This document shows positions 1-12,504 of a stretch of DNA of 64,000 nucleotides, in pieces. The notes beneath the pieces are model-generated. The model was not told the origin of the DNA. It saw nothing but the letters and a program-made list of their open reading frames with translations, and did no database searches. This DNA is from Saxidomus purpurata (taxonomy: Eukaryota > Mollusca > Bivalvia > Venerida > Veneridae). Position 1 is the first letter of the stretch, and each line of letters begins with the position of its first letter. The stretch is from contig JAFMSR010000003.1 of NCBI GenBank assembly GCA_022818135.1, forward strand, positions 32,577,577 to 32,641,576, in the 5' to 3' direction. The position numbers and the translations under genes are program-made.

Positions 1-418
1 CATACTAACGTTTACATAAATCATAAAATATATGGACTTCATGTGTGATCAATGACTTTCAGACACAAACATGTATGTTTATTTACATTAATAACTAAAC
101 CATGGTTTATGTGTAAGCCTCGTCATTTGTTTATGACAATAAATAAACGATGATTTATGTGTAAGCCTCGGCGTTTGTTTATGACAATAAATAAACCACG
201 ACTAACGTGTAAACCTCGTCATTTGTTCATGACAATAAATAAACCATGATTTATGTGTAAGTCTCGCTACTTGTTAACGACGAGACATAAACCATGACTT
301 ACGTGTAAGCCTCGTCATTTGTTTATGACAATAAATAAACCATAATTTATGTGTAAGCCGTTTGTTTACGACAAGCCGTAAACCATTACTTATGGGTTAG
401 CCTCGGCGTTTGTTTACA
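1..418. repeat. 48-bp tandem minisatellite
   Basis: The landmark GTGTAAGCCTCG or a close variant recurs at 111, 159, 207, 255, 303 and 351, an exact 48-bp period, with a shortened diverged copy near 394. Each unit also carries GACAATAAATAAAC. Several monomers contain a short hairpin (GTCAT, 6-nt loop, ATGAC). The monomer at 255 instead has GTCTCG facing CGAGAC. Weaker similarity before position 111 suggests the array may begin outside the window. Stops in every unit argue against coding. Confidence 0.92.
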
Positions 419-863
419 GGACTTAATTGGTATACCATTTTCCGAAATTTTCAAACTGCATTTGGTCCCTAAAGTGAGTTTCTAAATGTTCTAACCGTTT
501 AGGTGGCACCAAGCTTAAAAAAGCTTGAGCTAGTTTTGGTGCAATAAGTATGTTTTGACGTTTTATCTGCATTTGGTGGAAGTACTTATATGAATATTAT
601 GAAATACTTGTATATTGTAATGGTTGCTAAAATTAGTGAAAACTCTTATCATATTAAAAAATTAAAGAAAGATTATTTTGAATTTTCGAATTTTTATTGT
701 ACCGAAGAGTATGTTCACTAAATAATAAGTGAAATTGAAAAACATATTCAATTAAAAAGAGAGCACATTTATGTGCAAAAACTTATGCTGTCGTAATTTG
801 ATGGGTTCATGAAGGAAGGACCAATATTCATTAAGTACTCCTAAACCCCCGAACTCTTCAATG
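419..863. other. No gene seen; AT-rich spacer
   Basis: I see no supported gene here. The only local structure is a small inverted repeat around 515-532 (AAGCTTAAAAAAGCTT). Confidence 0.5.
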
Positions 864-957
864 TTAACGCTCTAGCCTAGGTTGTTAAGCATTGGACTGA
901 AGATCTTTTGAGTTTTCTTGGGGGCGTAGGTTCGAATCCAGCCGGAGCCAAATATTT
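864..957 (+). repeat. tRNA-derived SINE head or tRNA pseudogene
   Basis: An A-box-like stretch at 873-890 (TAGCCTAGGTTGTTAAGC) is followed by a consensus B box at 929-939 (GGTTCGAATCC), the arrangement of an internal RNA polymerase III promoter. The spacing, with extra sequence between anticodon-like and T arms, resembles a type II (Leu/Ser-like) tRNA. A T-rich run after 953 could act as a Pol III terminator. The 3' acceptor-like CGGAGCCA at 943-950 has no matching 5' strand, so a functional tRNA is unlikely. It is either a decayed tRNA copy or a SINE head. Confidence 0.6.
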
Positions 958-2212
958 TTTTACTTTTTCTTCTTTTTCATTATTTTGCAATTTTCTTCAT
1001 ATGTTTATATTGTTTTAAGACTAAATAGAAATTAAATATTTTTTACACACAAGTATTAGCTTATTTGAAGATTTTATTACTTGCAGACACGTCTAAAATC
1101 GCCGATGGAGATTTTCAAATTCTAATTATTTTAAATAGAGACGGTAAAACTTTGTGAATTTTTCGGATGCTGTTCCCAAAATGTCATAGATAATTATAAA
1201 TATACAAAAAGGCATGCCCCATTTCTAGAAAATGTTGGTTTTTCTTAAAAACTTTGATGTTCAAAATTCAACATGGTAAAAAAAGTACATGAAAATTGTA
1301 AAACTATTTGATAATTTCATAAAAGTTTTATCAATCTTGTTGATAATATAGTAAATGGTGTGTAATTTCTGTAAGAAAATATAGTTTTTGTTATTCTGAT
1401 ACCAAATCTGTACCAAATTATTGAATAATAAATGAAATACGTGTATTTTCTAATCTTTTATAGATAATTCCAAAATGGGGGTAGGGTTATTAAAATTTCT
1501 ATAACGTTTTTTCGCGGTAAATTTCTTTTAAAATTTGTTTTTAAATCTCGGAAATGATACAGATTAAGAAAATATTAAACCTATAATGATTTGAATTGGT
1601 GCCCATTAGGGATCTACTACCTTAATATTCTAGTCTGAACAAATTGAAAATATTACCACGGTACAGATGAATAATTATCTACAGTACGTTTTGCGTTAAT
1701 AGAATATGTTTAGTTGCGGTGTTTAGGTGAACATGCAACACAGCCACGATTTATCTTGTGGTACAAATTATTATTATTTATTTCGGCATGTTAAAGATCT
1801 TAAATAAAACAAAGTTTCACAAAAACAAGTTAATTTACTTTTACTTGAACAGTAACAGCCAAAATGAGTACTTTAAAGAAAGACTGCCTTCTCCTCCTTA
1901 ATGAATTATCCACTTGCTGCACAGTACAAATAACATGAAAAAATAAAATGTTACTCCTGATTGTTGAATTATTTGACATTGATAACTGTTCACCCGATTC
2001 TCAAATTATTCATAAAGTACACTAATATACATGTACCTAGTGAGCATAGGTTATATATTAGGAAAAAATCGTTTATATGTACACATTTCCAAGAAGAAAT
2101 TATTTGTTGTCTGTTAATGTGATATACATGTATATTATTATTAGATGTAGTAATGTTTGCGAGAATCATTTTATTTCGAGGAGGCATAGCCTTCGATAAC
2201 TGACGAAATTAA
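958..2212. other. No gene seen
   Basis: AT-rich sequence with short ORFs only (65 codons on the minus strand at 1990-2187). No splice-flanked exon, RNA gene or repeat was recognised. Confidence 0.45.
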
Positions 2213-3312
2213 TCATTTTTATTATAGCACGTTGTCCATACATGTATATTTTGATAGACAGTTCTCACGCCTTAAAATATCGTTTGACGTAACAAAATGG
2301 GTGGGGTCACTTTAATTGTTTCGTCGCTCTGTCAGTGTCCCGACTTCGACTGTTTTACTGATATTTTGTAGGTGTTCAATTTAGATAAGTGTTTTTATGC
2401 CAGGAAGGGTCATATTACCATCCCACCGTCTGTCGAGGAGGCAGTATGTCTTCCGATAAATCGTGTTCGAACCTTTGTTGAAGGATTTTAAAAAACTAGG
2501 CACAAAAGTTTAGCACATCAAGACGACGGTCGCGTGCAGACCCATCCCTACCTCAAAGGTAAGGTTATTCATTTGTATTATAGCACGTTTGTCCATACAT
2601 GTTGAGGTTTTAAATAATTGACACATGTCTAGCACATAAGACGACGTGTCGCGTCAGCGTCCTTAAAATATCTTAGAGTTTGACGGTAATGTTCCCCCAT
2701 ATAAGCATATATGAAACATGGGTGTCGAGTGTAACTTTGTCATGCAGGGATTTTAAAAACTTGGTTCAGTCTAGCTCTGTCAAGACGACGTGTCCCGACG
2801 TTAGCTAAAGGTCAAGGTCTTGGTTTGAAGGTAATAGATTTCTATATAAACATGTAGTGTGTCTGGACTTTCACTTTGTATGCCTTGAAGGATTTTAATA
2901 ATTTGGCACAAATGTCTAGCTCAAGACGGACGTGTCGCGTGCATGACCCACATCCCTACCAGGGCGAGGTCACACTTAAAGTTTATAGGGGTTTGGGGTA
3001 ATGGAATCCTGTATATATGCATCATGTGTCCGGACTATAACTTTATTATGCTTTGAAGGATTTTAAAATAACTGCACAAAGTCTAGCACATCAAGCGGAT
3101 GTGTCGCGTGCAAGACCAAGTCCCTACCTCAAAGGTCAAGGTCACACTTAGGTTTAAAAGTAATGGAATACGTATGCATGATTACTCTGTCATGCATGGA
3201 AGGATTTTAAAATTACATAGCACATTTATTGAGCACATGGAGAGGACACAGACTGTGAGGCACCTCTTTCGGGGGCATTCGTCACTTGGGAGGGACAGCT
3301 CTTGTTCTTTTA
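2213..3312 (+). mobile_element. Interspersed element with ~140-170 bp tandem core repeats
   Basis: The landmark AAGGATTTTAA or a variant recurs at about 2481, 2603, 2747, 2888, 3056 and 3200. It is followed by a GGCACAAA-type segment, a CAAGACGACGTGTCGCGTGC-type segment and a CAAGGTCACACTTA-type segment. A direct repeat containing TATTATAGCACGTT occurs near 2220 and 2578. The array ends in a distinct block at 3226-3312 containing GGACACAGACTGTGAGGC and GGGACAGCTCTTGTT. The same core and terminus occur reverse-complemented at 26281-26810, so this is a dispersed element rather than a local satellite. The design resembles pearl/BIV160-type bivalve elements (non-autonomous, tandem core plus unique flank); the name is inference. 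No transposase ORF is present. Confidence 0.8.
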
Positions 3313-5636
3313 CAAGTTACATTTTCATAATCAAGCATACAAGACAAAGGTTGTCTCAACTTTTATTACGGATATCCACTTTTTGCAGTTTAACATCATA
3401 TCAGTACAATTAATTTTGTAAATCAGGGGGAAATAAGTAAAAAGTCAAACTATTTGTTGCTAAGCGTTGACAGTTAAATTGTATGCGCTAGAAGGCGAAA
3501 TCAGCGATGTGTTTTCATTTCCATGATGCGTCCCAGATCTGTTCGAGCAGTATATCCAGGCAATAAAAAATCTGAAAAGTGTTCTTTATTAAGATAGAAT
3601 ATGTCCTCTTTTGCAGATAGATCACAGTTTTACCTCCGTCCCTAAACACTGTCCAGATTATCACTTCATTTATCAGACATCTCTTAATAGGGAAAGGAAA
3701 CTGATTCATACCTTGAGTTTTTAGTCTCAAATATCGATCATTATCATCTCAATGCCTTTAAATCTTTGTAACACTATTATAGTGATAAATTAAATGAATA
3801 AGAAATGAAAATAAAATGAATTGCCATGGTTATTAAAGGAATTCGTTAAACAAACATGTACATGCTAACATACTTTCCGCAGACTGTTGGCAGAGTTTTG
3901 ATTAAGTTTTTGTTGTGTACTTCATTTTCCAACTTGATAACTTGTTTGATCTACTCTAACTGGAATTTACCGTTGACTAATAAAATATAGAACAACACAA
4001 GGCTTTCGCAAATCATCATATCCGTTGGCCATATATGCGTTTAAACTCGTGGAAAGATTTAACGGTATTTTTGAAGTAAAAATTTGAAAGATATCCGGTG
4101 AATTTAAATTGAAAGAGCTAATATATCGCTGAATCTTGAAGACACATTGAATATGCATTTCTTACTATTTTTCTACAACTTTTCCAACCCAAGAAAAGCA
4201 GGTGTTCATGTTTTAATGTGTGATCAAAATTGATAGTTCTTACGAAATATTTGAAAATATATGTATTTTGTCTACCTTCTTGCACTGGCTAAAATGTTGG
4301 CTGGTGCATTACATTTTTTTGCCAATTTAAGAGCAGAATGTTTTATGCATTTCTCGTTATTTGTCCAGGAAAGAGACACTTCTTTTATCCGTTGTAACTA
4401 CTTTGAGTTTTCGTTCATTTCCATGAAAAGTTTTAAAAGCGCATTTATACTGAATTTCATCAAATACTAGCAAAGAGCATGGAGAATATCATTTTTGTAA
4501 GACATCTAACTTCAAGTTTGTTAAATGGATCAGTTGCTTTGCTTCTGTCCTTATTTTAACAAGGTCTCTTGGACCTTGATCTACATCACATTCTTTTATG
4601 ATTGATTGTCTCGGTTTAAGGGCACACTGTCATAATAGAGGTCACATTGCGTCGTATACCACGGGTACCGCTAGATATGACTTACAACCAAGGATTTGTA
4701 TCATGATCAGTTAGATCACATGATGTTGGATTAAACAGACGGAAACGATAACACACTTTAACATACATTTCTTTTTTCATTTTGCAATCGATTCCGAAGA
4801 GTAAGTGCTAAAACTCTATCTCCTGCATTTTACATCTTCATGATATTCTCAAGCTAGCACGAAATTGTGTTGTATCATAAATAGGTCAAACGTAATTGTT
4901 ATTCCACTGGTTTATCTGCTAATCATAGTAATCTGTATCAAGTGAACACAAACTGTTAAATTGCTTAATTTTCTTGAAACAATCTTTTTATGGCATTGAG
5001 TCAAAAAGAACTTCTTCTTCTTAAGAATATCACATTGATGGATATATTTTGTGCGTACGTATGTGTAGTATAAATATTTAAAAGTCATTATTGTAATTCA
5101 ATTACGTTTTCTTAATGATGAAGTAACAAGTGGTAGTTGGTGGTGCTCTGGTGTGTGGGGCTCGTTTTGGGAGGCTGGTTTTTGGTAGTGGGAATCCCTT
5201 TGAATAATTTTGTTTCTAGTAGGAGAAGAAGACTACTACATTTTGTTTTTCTTTCATACCGAGATAGACCAAAGAGTTTGCTTAAGATGTCTGAATCAGA
5301 CATAATCCAAAATCTAAGTGTTTTTCAACAAGAGCCTTACTCTATAATTATATAATTATATCTATACATAAATTTCAATTGAGGAATATTAGTGCTTTCC
5401 ATTTTTCACATGCCCATTATTAACTGAACTATTAAGATAAAAATTAAGGAAAATAGTATACTATGAGAGAATAATTTACTATGAAATACTATAATGAAGT
5501 AAAGTATTGAAATCTCGATATACAGCAAAGCTTTGATAACAAAAATCATATTCCATTCAATTCTGCACACGTAAACCGGGAAAACATATTAGACAAAATT
5601 TGATATAAAAGTAAGTATATTTAAGCTGTGTACCAG
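3313..5636. other. No gene seen
   Basis: No supported gene. A minus-strand frame of 71 codons (3515-3730) has a GTATGAAT donor-like site near its start but no recognisable domain. A G-rich tract lies at about 5131-5200, and a 13-bp palindrome GTCTGAATCAGAC at 5289-5301. None of these was assigned a function. Confidence 0.4.
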
Positions 5637-5639
5637 GTG

Positions 5640-6575
5640 AACGATATACCCGCTATCACCTTTATCAACTTCTATTAAGTTGCTCTTACATTTTTCTAAA
5701 TCCCACGTGCTGAAGGCTGGCAAGTCGATCAGTAATAATTAATTATTTGCTTGAATACTGCATAGAATATAGACATGCATTAGCATGTGATCAATAATAG
5801 ACAAACGTCTGAGCTACGACCCAAAATAATTCTGAACAATCTATGTTAACAATGAAAAAAGATGAAGGCGCATGTCTGTAAGTTGTGCTTTCAGAAGTAG
5901 CGTCTAGCAAATCAAGCTTTCTATTTTCGGAGTGTTAAATATAACAGGAACTATGTACATTTGCAAAATGCATAGAACAACATGTTGATGGAATTATTTA
6001 TTGCCCTCCAAGTTGCAAACAGATCTTTTTTGATCAAGTTGCAACATTTTTTTTTCATTTCATTACCAAAGCTATGCAAAGTTGTCTACAATACGCAAAA
6101 AATAGTGTTTATACATTTACAATTAATTATGAAAAAAATATTTCAATACTAAGCTGCATATTTTCTTTTTAGTAGCTAAACGTTCTCAAGACAATCAGTA
6201 AATTCTGTCTCCCGCTATAGTTAACCACTAAAACACGATGACGAGGAAGAAATGCATGAGCAGTTTTGAGGAGGCATATTGACGCATAGTCTCTCTGTTT
6301 TGCCATAAAGTGAGCAGGGAAGAGAAAAGTTCCTAGTGCAATGTCAGAATTGCTGTAAGTAACAATGGAATAACTATTTATAATGATTGTATCAATAGGG
6401 CTGGAGAAGATTTTTATGTTCTAAACAATAATACTCTGTCAGGTGCTACATTGTATAGCTGTGTTAAGTCACGAATGCTAATTACTGGATTCAAGCAAAA
6501 TGTAAGAATTCAAAACACATATTTGACAACCGGTTTTGTAGCTGTGTATTAAGGATAATTTTTAGTGACATAGTA
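5640..6575. repeat. Segmental duplication module P, copy A
   Basis: First of two adjacent diverged copies. Landmarks shared with copy B are ATAGACATGCATTAGCA (5769 here, 6788 in B), GACAAACGTCTGA, GCATGTCTGTAA, AAGCTTTCTATTTTCG and the core TTCCTAGTGCA...CAATGGAATAACT (core at 6363). Copies C and D share the core region. The role is unknown. Indels between copies are not multiples of three, so a protein-coding role is unlikely. It could be a promoter/5' region or spacer of a duplicated gene unit. Confidence 0.8.
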
Positions 6576-6679
6576 GATGTTTACCTAAATATTTAAAAAA
6601 TAATACGTTGCAATGACTTGCAAATAAAACAATAAATGGAATGAATTATTTTCATATGTAACGAAGTGCAACTTATTTA

Positions 6680-8095
6680 TCTTTATCATTATCCATTAAG
6701 TTTCTATAACAGTTTGTTTTGACAACAACTCGTGCTGAAAACTGGCAAGAAGATCAAAAATAATTAATTATTAGTAAAATACGGAATATAGACATGCATT
6801 AGCAAACAGATCAAGTAAAAGACAAACGTCTGAATCTAGATCCAAAAATAAGTCAGTGTGATATATGTTAGCAATGAATTAAGATGCAGGTGCATGTCTG
6901 TAAATCGTGCTGAAATTGTGCTTTATGCACAAGTGTCTAGCAAAGTTAAGCTTTCTATTTTCGTTGTGTTTGAAACAAGTATTTCAGGAACAAGATAGAT
7001 TTGCCAAATTTATAAATATAACGTGTTGAGAGAATAATATCGTGCACTGCTGGTAGAACAACAAATCTTTGTTCGCGACAAGTACCGAGCATCAACCTAC
7101 ATGTCTGTTAAGTTTAATTGTGATTAACGTAGTTTATTATTTCAATGAGTAATATTGCAGTTCCCTATCTCCTTTAAAACTACTATATCTAATTGCGATT
7201 TTTAAAGATTGACAATACAAATGTAGAAATTACACAATAACATTCGGAGTGAAACTAATTTGATTTGTGAACTTCGAAACATATTTCAATGAGATGACGT
7301 TGTATCTGATTGATATTTATGTTGAAGCCCATTTATCCATAATATAGATGTTGAAAAGCACTTCTGAAAAAGTACTATTTCGTAAATTATAAAATCATTG
7401 CGAGGCTTTCAAACAAGTTGGGAATTAGGGGTAACATTTCACTTTTTTAATTTAAAATAAGCAAGTTTGCAAATGATACAGGTATACAATTATCAGGTAT
7501 AATACTTGACATTAAAAGCCCATACGTCTGTCATGCATTTATCTTTTCACAAGAGCTATAACTAGTATATAGTTACCCTGGAAAAATGTTATTTGTCCCG
7601 TACAAAAGTTATTTACCAGTCAGAGCGAAATGGATGTCTACAGTGCGCAAATGTGGAAATTGTGATTTGAAACTTCAAATTAGTTAAAAAGACGTTTTTC
7701 AATACTGAAGTCAGACCCTGCTACTTGATAACGAGGAGAAAATTCTGAACCAGTTTCGTTTTGTGACGTAATATTGATGAATAATTTCTCTATTTTGCCA
7801 TACAGTGAGAAAGTTTGCCAAGAGTATTGGTTAACAGCAGCGGTTCCTAGTGCAGTACCAGAATTTAACTAAGTAGCAATGGAATAACTGTGCTTGTATC
7901 AATTTTGGTTCATAAAGCTTTTATATTCAACAGAATTACAAAATATTTTGTAAAGTGTTACCTCATATATGCTGTGTTAGGTAACGAACGCTTAGTACTA
8001 GATTGAGCAAAATGTTGACAACCGGTTTTTTTAGCTGCGTATCAAAGATTATTTGTCAGTGTCACAGTTGATGTTTACCTTATTACTGTACCTTA
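6680..8095. repeat. Segmental duplication module P, copy B
   Basis: Tandem neighbour of copy A. The offset is about 1.0 kb at the 5' landmark and 1.5 kb at the CAATGGAATAACT core (7878), so copy B carries roughly 0.5 kb of extra sequence, or A lost it, at about 7080-7600. The tail, including GACAACCGGTTTT and GATGTTTACC, matches copy A. Module Q follows 1.63 kb downstream of the core, almost the same spacing as in the next unit. Confidence 0.8.
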
Positions 8096-9000
8096 AGAAT
8101 ATAAGGTTACGCTGATATCCAAATGAACATAATAGGTAAAGAGTGTACCACTGTCTATTGTTCATTCCATTCATCAAAAATTAAATCAGAACTTTGTGAA
8201 GTCTTACTAGATGGTTTGCTCTTTGGTAAGTACATTTAAATTAGTAATTGGAACAACTATATCAAAGGTTCAGTATGTTTCCTTAAATTAAAGCCCTTTT
8301 ATAGGCCAACTTTCATTCAAAAGTCATGCCCCGGTAGTTGGATTGACAATGTCAACAGGACTCTTTTAAACTTTTGAATAAATATAGACAAAAATCAAGT
8401 AAGAAGTTCTGACTTGGTCTAAGCTGCAAACTGTAGGTTGGAAACAATATGTCCCTTCTAACCCAGCATATACTTTCTAGATCACAAAGATATCGACCGA
8501 AGCTATGACAATAGGAAAATTTCAGATATTTGTAATTGTATACTAGTAATGTTTTACGGGAATAAGTGTTTCATTACTGTTATGTATTCTCTGGTTGCCG
8601 TCTCTCGTCTCTTTATATATTGCATGTGTGCAATACTGTCTACGTAAGAAAACTGTTGCTTAGAAGTAATAAACTATAATTTTAGTCCAACTCATTTGTT
8701 CGTAATCGTGGATATGTTACTGCGACTGAAATTTCAGTGAAAACATGCTTTTAAAATGTTTAATGAAAGAACAATATAAAAGTGATAGTGGAAGAGTGTC
8801 TTTGTTTCTTTGGTATCATATCTTGAAGGTGGGTTGTATTCAAACTCAGTTGTAAAGGTAAATGTGAAATTGTTACGCACAAATAAAATGTATTTTATAT
8901 TTTTAAAGTTTACTGAGGAAATAGAAGTATATAAAAAGTGTATTGTTACTAGATATTGCTGCCTGAATTATACCTGTATTACAATATTAGTAGTGCGAAA

Positions 9001-9094
9001 GGAGAAAGTGGAGGAGGAGAAGGAGGAGAAGGAGGAAGAGGATGAGCAGCAACAGTAGCATCAGCATCAGCAACAGCAAAATCAGTAACAGTAG
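9001..9094. repeat. Compound trinucleotide microsatellite (GGA/GAA then CAG/CAT-like)
   Basis: An imperfect GGA/GAA run from about 9008 passes into CAG/CAA/CAT triplets to about 9094. In one plus-strand frame it reads as Glu/Lys followed by Gln and then stops. The frame is only 82 codons without a recognisable domain, so I regard it as simple sequence rather than a low-complexity protein tail. Confidence 0.85.
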
Positions 9095-9484
9095 ACGTAA
9101 AACAAACCTTCGGTCACCTTGTCTTTCACAAAATAAAGATTGTCCACAAAGAAAAGTTTTACCCTTTTTGTAATATATTGCCTGATATTTGTCGTTGTAT
9201 GTAAAACTTTAGCTCAGTTCTCTTTCTTTTATATGCTATTGAATCAAACCGTTAATCAGTACTGTAAAATTGGCGTTTCGGTAACGCTTAGATCTATTAA
9301 AAATCATGAGGTCATTAAAAAAATCGTGAGGTGCCATGCATTTACACAAATACGTAAACGGTTTTATTGTTCAAGACAAAACGCTTTCTTCAATGTATAT
9401 ATTATGCACTTAATGCTGAGGGATTGTTACTTTAATTCATTCAGACTTTAATTGATTAAATGAGTCGTGTGTTTTCTTTTTAAC

Positions 9485-9585
9485 TGAGGAGACGTGGAGT
9501 ATGGTTTTTAGCCGAGAAAGAATTTAATTGGCTTCAAAGAATTGGAATGGGAGGTCACCGTTTTGTGTCAGGAGATTGCGCATAA
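9485..9585. repeat. Duplicated module Q, copy 1
   Basis: Contains AGCCGAGAAAGAAT at 9510, shared with copies at 14843, 24130 and 28744, followed in all by a related stretch that ends near a GAGGTCAC-type or similar sequence. It lies 1.63 kb after the P core of copy B. Function is unknown. Confidence 0.65.
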
Positions 9586-10299
9586 CTATCGTTCGATTGC
9601 TGTCGAATATTTTCATGTTGTGAAGATAAAAATCATTTCTATATTAGGAAAACTCATAGTACATAGTCTAAATTGATGTGTGGTTCATAGAGAGACCTAA
9701 AGATCTGAAGCTTTCTGACAGAATATGGAATAACGCATTTAACGTTTGCTTTTGAAGAGTTGCTTTATCCAAAACCTTACATGACTTAAAAGTCGATCAT
9801 GTCGTATAAGATGTTAGAAAATGAAACGCATAACTAAATATTTTAGATGAAAATTGTTTTGGAGATGCTGTCTTATAAATGAAATGATGCGATATATGTT
9901 TTCATTAAGTACCGGTTATCTTGATTACGTGGTAATACTACTAGCTGGACATTCATATTAATTTTACTCAAATTAGTATGAGAATTTAATTGAATTAAAG
10001 TGTGTTGAACTTCCAAACTCTTTCAAAGTTGGAATATTTATGAAGATCAATACTATTACGTTAATGTAAGTATACTTAGAGAATAAAGATTTTGTTTCTA
10101 TTCGATTTGGGACAAATATAAGGGACAAAATATTTCAGGTAAACATTGGTGTTAAAAATTTTCTCTAGTAAGGTATATGTCTGTTCAAGAGATTGTATGT
10201 AAATTGTTATTGCGCGAACTTCCTGTATACTGACTACTGATGATATACGTTTGAAAATATTCCATCGCTTAACATTTTACTGTGCGCAATGAGATTAAT
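9586..10299. other. No gene seen
   Basis: AT-rich sequence between module Q copy 1 and the terminal-inverted-repeat element; nothing recognised. Confidence 0.45.
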
Positions 10300-10933
10300 G
10301 ATGCGCAACGTGACAAAAGGGCCATTATGGGTCAAATATGTCATATCTTTTAAAGTAAATATGCTACAGTTTAAATCGATGTATCAAATTGAAGAGCACG
10401 TTTATGAATACTATCGACATTTTTATGTCAGGATTCCTCATAAATATTAATTAGGTGAAAAGACACGTGCAAAAAATCTATTCTGTTAAGGTTAATTCTA
10501 ATTCTAATGAACCCACTGTATTTTAAAACAAGAGTCATTCAGCTTTCCAACGATCTCTTTCTTTTCAAAATATCTTAATTTTAGGCCAAAATACAAGCGT
10601 TTAAATTTTAGCTTATATGCATAATTTATGCATAATTATGATAATTAACAAAATTTTTAATAACTGTAACTCCACCACAGATCGACCGATGTTCATAAGC
10701 CATACATTTTTGTAAATCTCAGAGTATGTTCTCCTATATATTTATTGGTTTATGCTTTCAATAGTTTTTATAAAACAGTTCAAATTTTAGCCCAACTATA
10801 TTTGTCGTTAAAATGTTGATGGTATTCCAGTATATGCGCTTAAGAATGGTACCAACATCAAGCATGTATCTCTTATAGTTAAAAAGTAACACATTATTTT
10901 ACATTTAAGGGCCCTTTTGTCATGTTGCGCATC
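10300..10933. mobile_element. MITE-like element with 24-bp terminal inverted repeats
   Basis: The left end, 10300-10323, begins GATGCGCAAC and ends GACAAAAGGGCC. The right end, 10910-10933, is its reverse complement with a single mismatch. The 634-bp interior is AT-rich, has no ORF of note and includes a locally symmetric ATGCATAATTTATGCATAATTATG stretch around 10618-10641. Size, ends and lack of coding capacity fit a non-autonomous DNA transposon. No clear target-site duplication was seen, so the superfamily is not assigned. Confidence 0.82.
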
Positions 10934-12500
10934 ACTTTTGTTTTTATTCTATTTTCGAACCTGTCACGATATTTTAATCGGAGAAGGTCGACTACAGATG
11001 CAGACTACACCATGCTACATGTATAATTAAATCCATGCTACTCGTATTCTTAAAGTAAAAGCATGCATAAGCCTTTTGCCGTGTATTGTTTTTAACACCA
11101 TTATGGCAGAAGCGTAAAACAGCAGACTGGCATAGCGAGGGGTTAAAGCAAAAAGGTAACATGTGCATATAAATAAAGAAGGCTCATTGTACATTTTTGC
11201 TTTATCCCTTCGATAGATATACATGTGTAGGTCCTTTTAAGAGATTCATTTGGTGTATTTGGCTACTTAGTGCCGGAAAAGCTCTTTGTCTGAAAATTTC
11301 ACATATTTATGACTGTGAATATGAAAATCAGAGTTGATAAATTGGGCGTTTCAGGTTTTGATTGGAGCAAAATGTTAAGTAATCTAGTTATTGAATATAT
11401 ACTGTAAAAAGTAGAATTTCAATACATAGAACTGAATCCCGATTTCTAACTAAATGATTCTGTCAAAACACAGATTTTTTTTCGAGGCACTGCACATTGC
11501 ACAGTGTTCGTAATACGTGTAATTATTGTTCATCGCAATTTTCATATTCTCTAAAAATGAAATTAAAAATGTCATGTATACAGCGTTTAGCAATGCACAA
11601 CTTTGTTCAGACTGCTTCGTAGTGCCAGCAAACAATTAGGCACATAGAAGTCTCAGATGGCTTAACCCAGGAAATAAACGCTTATCTACGTAAGAATGAA
11701 AATCAAACTAGATAACTGACAGAATCGACTTGCCATACAATTTCAAAAGTAATTGAATACTATCTGGTATTACCTACATCAGCTGCCCTCGTTGAGCGGC
11801 ATTTAAGCTGTGAAGACAATATCTTTCGTCCAGAAAGATGCAATAGTAGTGTTTAAACATTTAAAAAAGTGATTATGGTGCAGCCTCAACTTTATAGCTG
11901 TATCATGCCTCCTTAACCTATTTTCTCCATTAGTAGGTTTTTTGAAAACATAAGTGGTGTTTTACAGTATGTCTGATTTTAATAAATCAACATCATTTCA
12001 TTATTTATATAAATACTACTTTGAAAATCAGTATTTCATTGTCCAAATTCAATATTTGAATTGTAATCACAATTATCTCCAAGAAATGGTAATTTAAACA
12101 AATGAGCTTCAATATAATCAGTTAAAATTCTGCTAATTATTTGTTATCAGGATCCCGATAAGAATATGTTGTAACTATACTTCTAACAAAATTGACAAAA
12201 TACCCAAGTATTCATTAATTAAACTGTGTTTAATTAACAAAAACATTTTAACCGGAATAAGTGTTTAGAAATGTTTCGGACCAATCAGTGCAAATGTGTA
12301 TTAACATTTTCTTGCAAATCATATAAATGAGCAATTTGAAATGAATTAACAAAAGCTCTATTCTTATTGACAAATTTCTTTAAAACGTGCTTTAAAGTTT
12401 ATCCAAGAAGTGCAGACATTAATGTGATTTACCACCAAAATTAATATTCTGTCAAGACCATACATCTGGTGTATAACAGGCTCTTATAAACACGTTGTCA
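10934..12500. other. No gene seen
   Basis: Short ORFs only (65 codons minus at 11027-11224; 61 codons minus at 11450-11635), without recognisable domains or splice context. Confidence 0.45.
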
Positions 12501-12504
12501 TGAT

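Noticed and set aside
1..418. CRISPR-like array
   Set aside because: The repeats are contiguous 48-bp units with graded divergence and no unique spacers, in eukaryotic-type DNA; it is a minisatellite.
892..910. Functional tRNA with GAA anticodon
   Set aside because: The acceptor stem is not paired and the anticodon stem is mismatched. A Phe-type anticodon does not fit the long variable arm.
5127..5200. G-rich tract as a G-quadruplex
   Set aside because: Only three runs of three or more guanines with long loops; weak by the usual pattern.
9001..9058. Glu-rich then Gln-rich tail of an 82-codon ORF
   Set aside because: It is the translation of a trinucleotide microsatellite, without a domain upstream.
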